A stretch of 64,000 nt of DNA from contig NZ_JAENJG010000001.1 of the NCBI RefSeq assembly GCF_016597785.1, positions 1,913,392 through 1,977,391 of the forward strand. Direction: 5' to 3'. Positions 8,687-17,112 of this stretch are shown here, piece by piece. Numbering within the stretch: the first letter of the stretch is position 1; every line of letters begins with the position of its first letter. The position numbers were made by a program, and so were the translations under genes. Below the pieces are notes generated by a model, which saw only the letters and a list, made by a program, of their open reading frames with translations, ran no database searches and had not been told where the DNA came from. Origin of the DNA: Leucobacter sp. L43. GTDB taxonomy: Bacteria; Actinomycetota; Actinomycetes; Actinomycetales; Microbacteriaceae.

Positions 8687-10212
8687 GCGCCGCCGCAAGC
8701 ATCGCGGTGCGCGCCGCGCACGCCATCGTGTTCGACGAGGGGCGCGACGGCGGCCCGGGCTTCACCCTGATGCGCGACGCGACGGTGCTCGTGACCGGCG
8801 ACCGCATCACCGCGATCGCGCACGGAGGCGCGGGAGAGGAGCTCGTCGCGGAGGCGGCCGAAGTGATCGACCTCGGCGAGAGTCTGCTGATGCCCGGCCT
8901 CATCGACCTCGAGGGGCTCGTCGACATCGACCACCTGCTGCTCGACTCCTGGTGGAGCCCAGAGCACGAGGCGCGCCTCGACTGGTCTGCCGACTACGCG
9001 AGGGCGCCCCGCGAGGTGCTCTCCCCCGCTGATCGCAGCCTGCTGCGCCGATACGGTCTCGTGCAGCTGATCCTCCACGGGATCACGAGCGCGATGCCGA
9101 TCTCGTCCGAGATCCACGGCGCCTGGGCTGAGACGCACGACGACCTGCTCGATACGGCCGGCATCGCGAGCGAACTGGGCATCCGCACTTTTCTCGGTCC
9201 CTCGTACCGCTCCGGGGTGCACGTGACCCGTGCCGACGGATCGACCGGAGTGCACTGGGATGAGGCTCGAGGCGAAGAGGCCTTCGCCGGTGCCGTGCGC
9301 TTCCTCGACACCGTAGACGCGATCGCCGACCCGCTGGTCACTGGCGTGCTCGTGCCGTGCCGCATCGAGACGGTGACCGATGCGATCCTCGCCGAGACCG
9401 GGCGCGTCTCCGCGGAACGCGGCGTGCTCGTGCGCGCCCACGCGACGCAGGGACTCGATTCCGAGATCGGGGTGCTCGCGGGGGATGGCCGAGGAGCGCC
9501 GCTCGACGTTCTCGATCGCGCTGGCCTGCTCACCGATCGCCTGATCCTCGCCCACGGCGTCTACCTCGACGTCCACCCCGACGTGCACGGGGAGGATCGC
9601 GGTGACCTCGCCAGGCTCGCCGCAGCAGGCGCGTCGATCGCCCACTGCCCGCTCACGAATGCGCGCTACGCGTTCTGGCTCGAACGGCTGTCGCAGTACC
9701 TCGACGCCGGGGTGAACATCGCCCTCGGCACCGACTCGTTCCCACCCGACCTCGTGCGCGCCATCGATGCCGGCGTGCAACTGGCGAAGGCGCAGCACGA
9801 CGACCTCGGACGCGGCATGCTCGCCGAGTACGTCGAGGCCGCGACGCTCGGCGGGGCCAGGGCGCTGCACCGGCCCGACCTCGGACGCATCGCACGGGGC
9901 GCAGCCGCCGATCTCGTCGCCTTCGCGCTCGACGACGTTCGGATGGGAGCGGTCGACGATCCGATTCGTACGCTCGTGCTCGCGGGGTCGGGTCGCGATG
10001 CGCACTTCAGCATGGTGGCTGGCCGCGTCGTGATGCGGGACGCGGCGATTCCCGGCGTCGATCTCGATGCGCTGCGTCGCGAGGGTCAGCGCGTCTTCGA
10101 GCAGTTGCGAGCCGCGTACCCCGAGCGCGACGCACTCGCCGGGCCGCACGGGTCGAGCGAGGCCGAGCTCTTCCCGCCGGTGTTCCCGGCGTACCCGCCG
10201 CGTCACGGTTGA
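8683..10212 (+). CDS. Amidohydrolase family protein, AtzB/TrzN/guanine-deaminase-like, with altered first metal motif
   Basis: A 509-residue amidohydrolase-superfamily protein. Metal and catalytic positions visible are RAH (H253), LAHGVYL (H291), AHCPLTN (H321) and GTDSF (D351), the pattern of the AtzB, TrzN and guanine deaminase group. The usual first HxH after the PG motif is absent. The sequence there reads PGLIDLEGLVDIDH (residues 71-84), so only H84 is left. That may be a subfamily trait rather than damage. The GTG start at 8683 overlaps the ATPase stop (GTGA). As last gene of the operon it probably deaminates or dechlorinates an imported ring or cleaves an amide; the substrate is unknown. 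Confidence 0.78.
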   Translation: MSAAASIAVRAAHAIVFDEGRDGGPGFTLMRDATVLVTGDRITAIAHGGAGEELVAEAAEVIDLGESLLMPGLIDLEGLVDIDHLLLDSWWSPEHEARLDWSADYARAPREVLSPADRSLLRRYGLVQLILHGITSAMPISSEIHGAWAETHDDLLDTAGIASELGIRTFLGPSYRSGVHVTRADGSTGVHWDEARGEEAFAGAVRFLDTVDAIADPLVTGVLVPCRIETVTDAILAETGRVSAERGVLVRAHATQGLDSEIGVLAGDGRGAPLDVLDRAGLLTDRLILAHGVYLDVHPDVHGEDRGDLARLAAAGASIAHCPLTNARYAFWLERLSQYLDAGVNIALGTDSFPPDLVRAIDAGVQLAKAQHDDLGRGMLAEYVEAATLGGARALHRPDLGRIARGAAADLVAFALDDVRMGAVDDPIRTLVLAGSGRDAHFSMVAGRVVMRDAAIPGVDLDALRREGQRVFEQLRAAYPERDALAGPHGSSEAELFPPVFPAYPPRHG

Positions 10213-10222
10213 GCGCCCCCAT

Positions 10223-10228
10223 TAGGCT
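10223..10228 (+). promoter_or_regulatory. -10 box TAGGCT of a leaderless gene
   Basis: TAGGCT ends 6 bases before the ATG at 10235, and no Shine-Dalgarno sequence is present. The message would begin at or next to the start codon. The box lies just after the stop of the amidohydrolase, so the thioesterase has its own promoter. Confidence 0.55.
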
Positions 10229-10234
10229 GACGGC

Positions 10235-10642
10235 ATGAACGAGTACCGCCAGATCGTCCGCAAATGGGTGAAGCCGGAAGACCTCAATCAGCACGGGGCG
10301 CTGTTCGGCGGCCGCCTGCTCCAGTGGGTCGACGAGGAGGCGGCGATCGTCGCCGTCGCGCAGCTCGGCACCATCGACGTCGTGACCAGGCACATGTCGG
10401 CGATCGACTTCTCGGCGCGCGCCGACCGGGGCGACCTGCTCGAGCTCGTCTACTCGATCGTCGCCTACGGCCGCACCTCGATCACCTTGGCGTGCCGTGT
10501 GGAGAACGCGGTTACCGGTGCCGAGATCCTCACGCTCGAGCGCATCGTCTTCGTCGCGGTCGATGCGACGGGCGCTCCGGTCGTGCACGGGCGCACCGCC
10601 CCGACGCCGGGCACTGAGCGCCTCCGCGAGTCGTCGAAGTGA
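10235..10642 (+). CDS. Acyl-CoA thioesterase, hotdog fold (YciA-like)
   Basis: A 135-residue single hotdog-domain protein. The N-terminal segment NQHGALFGGRLLQWVDEEAA (residues about 18-37) is the signature of YciA/BFIT-type acyl-CoA thioesterases, with the catalytic Asp/Glu region in the long helix. It hydrolyses acyl-CoA to free acid and CoA in the cytoplasm and usually works as a trimer of dimers. It is preceded by a leaderless-type promoter and converges on the acetyltransferase gene, with only 6 bases between the two stops. It is not obviously part of the catabolic operon upstream. Confidence 0.88.
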   Translation: MNEYRQIVRKWVKPEDLNQHGALFGGRLLQWVDEEAAIVAVAQLGTIDVVTRHMSAIDFSARADRGDLLELVYSIVAYGRTSITLACRVENAVTGAEILTLERIVFVAVDATGAPVVHGRTAPTPGTERLRESSK

Positions 10643-10648
10643 CGCCGA

Positions 10649-11119
10649 CTACTCGGCGGGTCGCAGGTCGTAGGTGACCCACGGCGTCAGCGTCGCGACC
10701 CGATCGTAGAGGCTGCGGGCGGTCGTATTGCTCTCGTCGGTGATCCACCGCACGAGCGATGCGCCCTCGTCTCGCGCGATCTCGGCCAGGCGGTGCAGGA
10801 TCGCAGTGCCCGCTCCCGTGCCGCGCGCATCCGGCGCGGTGAACAGGTCGTCGAGGTAGAGGCCGCTGTCGCCGTAGATCGGGCGGGCGTAGGCGCGGTA
10901 ATGGGCGAGCCCGACCGGCGTGCCGTCGACCTCGGCGATGAGCCCGCGCGTCTGGTGGGCCGGGTCGGTGAGCCACCCCCAGACCGTGTCGTACACCGCT
11001 GGGTCGTGCGGTTTCTCGTAGAAGTCGCGATAGCCGCGGTACAGCTCCGCCCACGTCTCCCGGTCGTCGGGTGCGACATCGCGCACGCGGACGCGGCCGG
11101 CGGGCGCCCCGTCGCTCAT
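10649..11119 (-). CDS. GNAT-family N-acetyltransferase
   Basis: A 156-residue protein with the GNAT fold. It has an N-terminal VRDVAPDD strand, a central VGLAHY strand, and the acetyl-CoA loop in the DARGTGAGTAIL region (the R/Q-x-x-G-x-G/A motif) followed by the helix LHRLAEIA. It transfers an acetyl group from acetyl-CoA to an amine; the substrate is unknown. Its ATG overlaps the last 4 bases of the cupin gene that precedes it on the same strand, so the two form an operon. Confidence 0.82.
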   Translation of the reverse strand: MSDGAPAGRVRVRDVAPDDRETWAELYRGYRDFYEKPHDPAVYDTVWGWLTDPAHQTRGLIAEVDGTPVGLAHYRAYARPIYGDSGLYLDDLFTAPDARGTGAGTAILHRLAEIARDEGASLVRWITDESNTTARSLYDRVATLTPWVTYDLRPAE

Positions 11120-11421
11120 GCGAGGCGCTCCGTCTCGACAAAGACGATCGGCGCGCCGTCGCCGCGATTCTCGACGCGGTGCTCGGAACCGGCGGGTCGC
11201 GTGTAGCTCTGCCCGAATACCAGTTCAGCGACGATCTCGCTGCCGTCCGCCGCGACGACGTGCATCGTGTCGGTGACGAGCGGCACGACGACGTACTCGA
11301 AGTCGTGCCGGTGCATGGGGATCGCGCCCCCGGGCTGGATCGTCCATCGCGTGACTCTGAAGAACTCGTTCTCGAGCTGCACCTCGCCCTGCGATCCCGT
11401 GCCGTGTGCGTCGCTGCTCAT
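11116..11421 (-). CDS. Cupin-domain protein
   Basis: A 101-residue single-domain cupin. The first cupin motif is PGGAIPMHRHDFEYVVV, with metal-ligand histidines and Glu at roughly residues 35-42. The second is represented by PAGSEHRVENRG near residues 77-88. Small cupins of this kind bind a metal and a small ligand or act as regulators. The start ATG at 11421 has a GGAGGA-type ribosome site directly upstream; a longer frame upstream lacks one. It is coupled to the downstream GNAT gene by a 4-base overlap. The function is not known. Confidence 0.8.
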   Translation of the reverse strand: MSSDAHGTGSQGEVQLENEFFRVTRWTIQPGGAIPMHRHDFEYVVVPLVTDTMHVVAADGSEIVAELVFGQSYTRPAGSEHRVENRGDGAPIVFVETERLA

Positions 11422-11486
11422 GCATCCTCCTCGAACGTGGTGCGGTCTTCGCCGGGAGGCCGGCACCGCAGAACCTGCTCCTCAGC

Positions 11487-12698
11487 CTACGCCCGCTCGG
11501 CGTCGCCGAGACTGGATCGGAGTCCGATGAGTTCGGGATACAGGGCGAGGATCACGTTCGAGAGCACGAACGACGACGTGATGGGCTGCCCGAGCGCCTG
11601 CTCGACGCGCGACAGGCGATACCGGACGGTGTTGGGGTGCACGAAGAGTGCTGCAGCGGTGCGGGTGACGTTCTGCTCGGTGGCCAGGTACGTGACGAGG
11701 GTCTCCCGCAGCTGCGGTGCGGCGATGGGGGCCAGCGTGGTGCGGATCCGCTCCTCCAGCTGGCGCGCGTCGACGTGCGAGAGCAGCCAGGTGGCGAGGT
11801 CGATGCGGTCGATGAGCACGGGGCCCAGCCCTTCCGGGGCGGTGGCCGCTGCGGCCCATTGACGTGCGATGCCGAGACCCGTCTCCGCTTCGCGCACGCA
11901 CTCGGAGATGCGGGAGAGCGCGGAGAACGGCGCGGAGACGCCGACGAGATACTGGCGTGAGATGTCTGCGAGCCATCGCTCGCTCGCCGGCGTATCCGGC
12001 ACGATCGCGGAGAGCGTCGCCGGGGCGTCCATTCCGACCCGTCGCAGCATCGCGAGGAGCGGCAGCTCCTCCGACCGCGCCCGGGCGTGGAACTGGGTGA
12101 CGTGCCCCTCCGTGGCCGTCGTGCCGTCGATCGGCGCCGCCTCGATCGTGCGGATGGCGGCGTATGCGGGGAACCGGAATTGCGCGAGCCGACTCCAGAA
12201 GCGGTGCTCGCGAGCGGGGAGCACCCCGTCGTAGAGCGATGAGATGAGCTGCTCGTTGTCCCGCCGATCGCGCTGGGTCGCGCCGTACTGGATGCCGTGG
12301 ACGGCGCCGAGCAGTCGCTCGGAGGTGTCGAGGAGGAGTTCGCCGAGCTGGTCGAGCGTGTCGGCGCCCCGGCTGGCGATCGCGATGACGTGCACGCCGT
12401 CCCTGAGCGCGACCCGCCGCGTGCGCACCGCCCACCGCCCGATCGACAGCTGGAGCTCGCGGCGGTGCGTCGCCGCCACCTCGTTCCAGATGAGCTGGGT
12501 GGGTGCCTCGCCGGTGCTCGCGACGATCGTGCCCTCGAAATCGTAGATGACGGCGGTGCCCTTGCAGAGCGTCGCGATGCGGGACGTCAGGGCGTGCACC
12601 GGGTCGGTGGAGGCGACCGCGGAGAGCAGGGCGTTCGTGATGTCGAGCGTGGTGCGGAGGCGATCGATCTCGGTGATCGGAACGGACGGCGTCGTCAT
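11487..12698 (-). CDS. PucR-family transcriptional regulator
   Basis: A 403-residue regulator with the PucR C-terminal helix-turn-helix: VTRTAAALFVHPNTVRYRL followed by SRVEQALG (about residues 345-375). The central part corresponds to the GGDEF-like domain seen in this family, and the N-terminus is a sensor-like region of about 150 residues. PucR/CdaR regulators control purine, sugar-diacid and nitrogen-compound use. It is divergent from the hydantoinase-type operon at 12871 and is the probable activator of it. An ATG at 12698 with GGAG 8 bases upstream was chosen as start. Confidence 0.87.
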   Translation of the reverse strand: MTTPSVPITEIDRLRTTLDITNALLSAVASTDPVHALTSRIATLCKGTAVIYDFEGTIVASTGEAPTQLIWNEVAATHRRELQLSIGRWAVRTRRVALRDGVHVIAIASRGADTLDQLGELLLDTSERLLGAVHGIQYGATQRDRRDNEQLISSLYDGVLPAREHRFWSRLAQFRFPAYAAIRTIEAAPIDGTTATEGHVTQFHARARSEELPLLAMLRRVGMDAPATLSAIVPDTPASERWLADISRQYLVGVSAPFSALSRISECVREAETGLGIARQWAAAATAPEGLGPVLIDRIDLATWLLSHVDARQLEERIRTTLAPIAAPQLRETLVTYLATEQNVTRTAAALFVHPNTVRYRLSRVEQALGQPITSSFVLSNVILALYPELIGLRSSLGDAERA

Positions 12699-12870
12699 GC
12701 GGTACTCCGAGCATTGTGTGAACGGGAGATTTCGGGGAGGGTTTCGATGCGATTTTTGGAGATTCTACAAGAGGGCGCTCTGAAAGCTTCGTATTCTCTA
12801 GTGACCCCGGCGACGAGGCGCAGCAAGGTTGAGGCATCCGGAACTCAACGATGAACTCCAGGAGGAGCCC
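12699..12870. other. Divergent control region between PucR gene and hydantoinase operon
   Basis: A 172-base gap that is noticeably more AT-rich around 12750-12800 than the flanking genes. It must hold promoters for both directions and the PucR binding site. I see no clean palindrome and no convincing paired -35/-10 on the plus strand. A good ribosome site (AGGAGGAG, 12860-12867) precedes the ATG at 12871. Confidence 0.5.
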
Positions 12871-14913
12871 ATGAACCATGTCCGTGTCGCAGTCGACGTC
12901 GGAGGCACGTTCACCGATGTGTGCATCTTCGATGACGATACGCAGCAGATGCGCATCACGAAGGTCCCCTCGACGCCGAGCGATCCGATGGAGGCGGTGA
13001 TGCACGGCGTCGCTCGCGGAGAGATCGATCTGTCGCAGGTCGTCCAGTTCTCGCACGGCACGACCGTCGCGACGAACGCCCTCATCACCCGGAACTTCCC
13101 GGCCGCCGCTCTCGTCACCACCCGCGGGTTCCGCGACGTACTCGAAATCCGGGACGGCACGAAAGACGATCTCTGGGACGCGTACAACGACGTCTCGGAA
13201 CCGTACATCAGGCGCCGGGATCGCTTCGAGGTCACAGAACGCATCGACTACAACGGCCACACCATCACCGCCCTCGACGAGGGCGAGGCGCGCGCACTCG
13301 CCGAGCTGCTGCATCGCCGCGGGGTGAAGACCATCGCCGTGTGCTTCCTCAACTCCTACGCGAACGCCGCTCACGAGACCCGCATGCGGGAGATCATCGA
13401 GGAGACCATTCCCGATGCGACCGTCTCAACATCGGCCGAGGTGCTCCCCGAGATCTTCGAATACCCGAGGTTCAACACCGCCGTCGCGAACGCCGTGCTG
13501 GCCCCCCTCGTCTCGGGGTACGTGAACCGCCTGGCCGCGCGCCTCACCGACGGCGGCTACCGGGGCGATCTCCTGCTCCTCCACTCGGGCGGCGGCTCCA
13601 TGACGCCCCGACTCGTCGAGAAGTTCCCGGTGCGGCTCGCCGCCTCCGGCATCGCAGCCGGAGCGATCTCGGCGAAGCACATCGCGCAGCAGTGCGGGTA
13701 CGACAACGCGGTGAGCCTCGACATGGGCGGAACGTCCACCGACATCGCGCTCGTCGCGGACGGCGAACTGCGCGTCTCCCAGGAGTGGCAGGTCGAGTAC
13801 GGCCACCCGATCATCTTCCCCTCGATCGAGGTGCTCACCATCGGCGCGGGCGGCGGCTCGCTCGCGCACATCGACATCGCCGGCTCGCTGCGCAACGGCC
13901 CGCAGTCCGCCGGGGCCGACCCCGGCCCGGCGTGCTACGACACGGGCGGCGACGCACCCACGAACACGGACGCCAACGTCGTACTCGGCCGGCTCGGCAC
14001 GTCGCTCGCCGGTGGCGCGAAGCACCTGCAGAAATCGCTCGCCGAGGCCGCGATCACCCGCGCGATCGCCGAGCCGCTGGGCATGGAGCTCGCAGAGGCG
14101 GCCCACGCGATCGTCGCTGTTGCGAACGCCAATATGGCCGACGCGGTGCGGTTGGTCTCGATCCGACGCGGGTACGACCCCCGCGACTTCGCCCTGCTCG
14201 CCTTCGGGGGCGCCGGAGCGCTGCACGGTGCCGACGTGGCCAGAGAGCTCGGGATCCCGACGGTCGTCGTCCCGCCCAGTCCCGGCGTGACCTCCGCCAT
14301 GGGGTGCCTGCTCGTCGACATTCAGCACGACTTCGCGCATATGTACACCGGTCTCGCCTCGGGGGCTGATGAGGAGGGCATCGAGCAGGAGTTCGTCGCA
14401 CTCGAGAACGAGGCGTCGGCCCGCCTGCGCCACGAGGGCGTCGCCGAAGCGGACGGGCTGCTGCAGCGCAAGATCTCGATGCGGTACCAGGGGCAATGGC
14501 GGTCGCTCCAGGTGCCGATGGGCTCGGGTCCGGGCGCCGTTGAGCAGGCGGTGCGCACGTTCCACGAGCAGTACGAGCGGGAGTTCGCGTTCCGGCAGGA
14601 TGACGCGCCGGTCGAGGTGTATCAACTCCACCTGACGGCCGTCGGCAAGATCCCGAAGCCGTCGTTCAGGCCGGCGGAGGTGGTCGAACAGGCTCCGGGT
14701 GAGCCGGAGGATCGCCGCGACGTCTACTTCGGGTCCGACGGCTGGCTCGATACGCCGGTCTACGATCGCGACGCGCTCGCCGCAGGGACCGTGTTCAGCG
14801 GGCCCGCCATCATCAACCAGCTCGACTCGACCACCGTCGTGCCCCCGCACACGAACGCGGAGATCGACGAATGGCTCAACATCCGCATCCACCTCGAGGA
14901 GATCAACTCATGA
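12871..14913 (+). CDS. Hydantoinase/oxoprolinase A-type subunit (HyuA/AcxA-like)
   Basis: A 680-residue protein that begins with the acetate-kinase-like nucleotide fold pattern AVDVGGTFTDV (residues about 7-17). It continues with the Hydant_A_N, hydantoinase A and C-terminal domains; SLDMGGTSTDIAL near residue 285 is the second phosphate-binding loop. The family includes ATP-dependent N-methylhydantoinase, 5-oxoprolinase and the beta subunits of acetone and acetophenone carboxylase. These phosphorylate a lactam or carbonyl substrate with ATP. It overlaps the B-subunit gene by 4 bases, so it makes a heteromer with it. The exact substrate cannot be read from the sequence. Confidence 0.85.
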   Translation: MNHVRVAVDVGGTFTDVCIFDDDTQQMRITKVPSTPSDPMEAVMHGVARGEIDLSQVVQFSHGTTVATNALITRNFPAAALVTTRGFRDVLEIRDGTKDDLWDAYNDVSEPYIRRRDRFEVTERIDYNGHTITALDEGEARALAELLHRRGVKTIAVCFLNSYANAAHETRMREIIEETIPDATVSTSAEVLPEIFEYPRFNTAVANAVLAPLVSGYVNRLAARLTDGGYRGDLLLLHSGGGSMTPRLVEKFPVRLAASGIAAGAISAKHIAQQCGYDNAVSLDMGGTSTDIALVADGELRVSQEWQVEYGHPIIFPSIEVLTIGAGGGSLAHIDIAGSLRNGPQSAGADPGPACYDTGGDAPTNTDANVVLGRLGTSLAGGAKHLQKSLAEAAITRAIAEPLGMELAEAAHAIVAVANANMADAVRLVSIRRGYDPRDFALLAFGGAGALHGADVARELGIPTVVVPPSPGVTSAMGCLLVDIQHDFAHMYTGLASGADEEGIEQEFVALENEASARLRHEGVAEADGLLQRKISMRYQGQWRSLQVPMGSGPGAVEQAVRTFHEQYEREFAFRQDDAPVEVYQLHLTAVGKIPKPSFRPAEVVEQAPGEPEDRRDVYFGSDGWLDTPVYDRDALAAGTVFSGPAIINQLDSTTVVPPHTNAEIDEWLNIRIHLEEINS

Positions 14914-16913
14914 GCGACACCCTGATCCAGGCGCCGGCGACGGGCGCCGCACCCGCCCGGAGCACCACCCTCGACCCGGTGACCTTCGAGGTGCTGAAGA
15001 ACGCCTTCGCCACGAGCGTCGACTTGATGAGCGAGCAGATCCTCCGCACGTGCTATTCGTTCGTCATCTACTCGCGGGACTTCTCCTCCGCGCTCTGCGA
15101 TGCGCGCGGCAACACCGTGATGCAGGGCTCCGGCGACATCGCGGTGCACGTCGGCACCCTTCACTTCCAGGCGAAGGCGGTGATCGAGCAGTTCGACGGA
15201 GACATCCACCCCGGCGATGTGTTCGCGATCAACGACCCCTATCGCGGCGGCACGCACTTCAACGACGTCTCCTTCGTGCGTCCCGTGTTCTCCCAGGGGC
15301 GCATCATCGCCTTCGCGCAGAACAAGGGTCACTGGGCCGACATCGGCGGGAAGGTGCCGGGCTCCTTCGACGTCTCGGCGTCCGAGCACTTCGGGGAGGG
15401 GCTGCGCATCCCCCCGATCCGCGTGTGGTCGAAGGGCGTCTTCCTGCACGATGTCGCGCAGCTGCTCGTCGCGAACACCCGCGCGCCCGAGCAGGCGCTC
15501 GGCGACCTGCACGCTCAATCGGAGGCCACGGCGGTCTGCGAACGGGAGGTGCTGCGGCTCGTCGAACGGTACGGCACCGAGACCGTCGAACTCGCGATGC
15601 AGGAGACGCAGGACTACGTGGAGCGGACCGTGCGGCGCCGTCTGGCCGACCTGCCCCGCGGCCGGTGGGAGACCGTCGACTACCTCGACCTCGATCCCGG
15701 CAAAGCCGAGGGGCTCGTGCCGGTGAAGATCGTCATGACGCTCGATGGGGAAGGGATCCACTACGACCTGGAGGGCAGCGCCGGCGTCGTCGACACCTTC
15801 TTGAACTCCGGCTACGGCACGACATTCTCCGCGATCTACGCCGGCACGAAGACGTTCTTCCCCGATGTGCCGCTGAACTCCGGTTTCTACGCGGCGGTCA
15901 CGGCGGAGATCGGGCCGGAGGGCACGGTGGTGAACGCCGGCTGGCCGCACGCCGTGACCGGCTTCTGCTCCGGGCCGTACGAGAAGCTGATGAACGGGAT
16001 CTTCGAGATCTGGTCGCAGATCATGCCGGAGCGGGCGATGGCGTGCGCCTTTAACCTCGAGTATCTGCTCGTGGGCGGGCGCGACTCCCGACGCGAGGAG
16101 AACCCGTACTTCATGTGGTACGACTGGATGGCCGGCGGCTGGGGCGGCCGCTCCTCCAAAGACGGTTCGACGGCGACGGCGCCAGTGTTCGGCGTCGGGC
16201 TCGCGGTGCAGGCGTGCGAGGGTCAGGAACGACTCACCCCGGTCCTCACCACCATGCACCGCATCGGCACCGATTCAGGCGGCCCAGGCCGGTTCCGCGG
16301 CGGGTGCGGCGTCGAGAAGGGCGGAACGCTCACCGATGCTGACGCCTCGGTGATGAGCTACTGCTGCGACCGCGCACGCTCCATCACGTGGGGCATCGAG
16401 GGCGGCCTGCCATCGATCCCGCACGGCGTCTGGCTCAATCGCGACACCGAGAACGAACGGTTCCTCGGCTCCATCTTCTCCTCGGTCCCGGTGCAGCCGG
16501 GCGACACCTTCTACCGGCCTTCGGCGGGCGGGGGCGGCTTCGGAGATCCCCTCGATCGCACGCCGGATGAGGTGCTGGAAGACGTGATCGACGACTACGT
16601 CTCGATCGAGCGAGCAGCGGCCGATTACGGCGTCGTCGTCATCCCGATCGATCCCGATCTCGACCAGTACGAGATCGATCGGGAGCGCACCGCCGAGCAG
16701 CGAGCGCACATCCGCACGCATCGCCGGGGGTGGCTCGAGGAGGACCCCGAGCGCATCGCCGAGCAGTACCGCGCCGGGGAGATCGATCTGCTCGATGTCA
16801 TTCGGCGGCACGGCGTGATTCTCGACTGGGGCACCGGCGAGCTCTTCGTCGAGACCACGCGACAGCACCGGGAGCAGATGGTGCGGCGATCCGCCTCGCA
16901 CTGGGCTGCCTAG
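14910..16913 (+). CDS. Hydantoinase/oxoprolinase B-type subunit with long C-terminal tail
   Basis: A 667-residue hydantoinase-B-family protein. It has DPVTFEVLKNAF near residue 20, AINDPYRGGTHFND near residue 110, ENKGHWADIGG-like residues near 140, and the C-terminal PSAGGGGFGDPLDR around residue 540. It is longer than the roughly 520-580 residues usual for HyuB. The last 110 residues carry a tail ending in VIRRHGVILDWGTGELF and RRSASHW. I associate this tail with the acetone/acetophenone-carboxylase branch, so a carboxylase or lactamase of that branch is as likely as a hydantoinase. It starts at the ATG at 14910, overlapping the A-subunit stop. Confidence 0.83.
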   Translation: MSDTLIQAPATGAAPARSTTLDPVTFEVLKNAFATSVDLMSEQILRTCYSFVIYSRDFSSALCDARGNTVMQGSGDIAVHVGTLHFQAKAVIEQFDGDIHPGDVFAINDPYRGGTHFNDVSFVRPVFSQGRIIAFAQNKGHWADIGGKVPGSFDVSASEHFGEGLRIPPIRVWSKGVFLHDVAQLLVANTRAPEQALGDLHAQSEATAVCEREVLRLVERYGTETVELAMQETQDYVERTVRRRLADLPRGRWETVDYLDLDPGKAEGLVPVKIVMTLDGEGIHYDLEGSAGVVDTFLNSGYGTTFSAIYAGTKTFFPDVPLNSGFYAAVTAEIGPEGTVVNAGWPHAVTGFCSGPYEKLMNGIFEIWSQIMPERAMACAFNLEYLLVGGRDSRREENPYFMWYDWMAGGWGGRSSKDGSTATAPVFGVGLAVQACEGQERLTPVLTTMHRIGTDSGGPGRFRGGCGVEKGGTLTDADASVMSYCCDRARSITWGIEGGLPSIPHGVWLNRDTENERFLGSIFSSVPVQPGDTFYRPSAGGGGFGDPLDRTPDEVLEDVIDDYVSIERAAADYGVVVIPIDPDLDQYEIDRERTAEQRAHIRTHRRGWLEEDPERIAEQYRAGEIDLLDVIRRHGVILDWGTGELFVETTRQHREQMVRRSASHWAA

Positions 16914-16948
16914 CGCGCTGCTGCGGCGCGTCTGATCCCGGAGGGGAG

Positions 16949-17023
16949 GGAAGGGCCGGTATTCGATGGGGCACGCCGCTCGTTGCGGTTTGTGCAAATG
17001 CCAGAGAATGTCCCGGCCCTTCC
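16949..17023 (+). other. Large stem-loop in the leader of the NCS1 permease gene
   Basis: Perfect 11-base arms GGAAGGGCCGG (16949-16959) and CCGGCCCTTCC (17013-17023) enclose 53 bases. Inside them, GCAC/GTGC (16971-16974, 16992-16995) and CCGC/GCGG (16976-16979, 16985-16988) can form an inner stem. It lies between the hydantoinase B stop and the permease start and could be a terminator, attenuator or ligand-sensing RNA. No run of T follows it. Confidence 0.45.
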
Positions 17024-17112
17024 GGCTCCTGCACAGTACTTCATCGGGTCTCGACTTATCACAATGAGATGGCGACGCCCACTCACACCCAATACCAATG
17101 GAGGTACGGACC

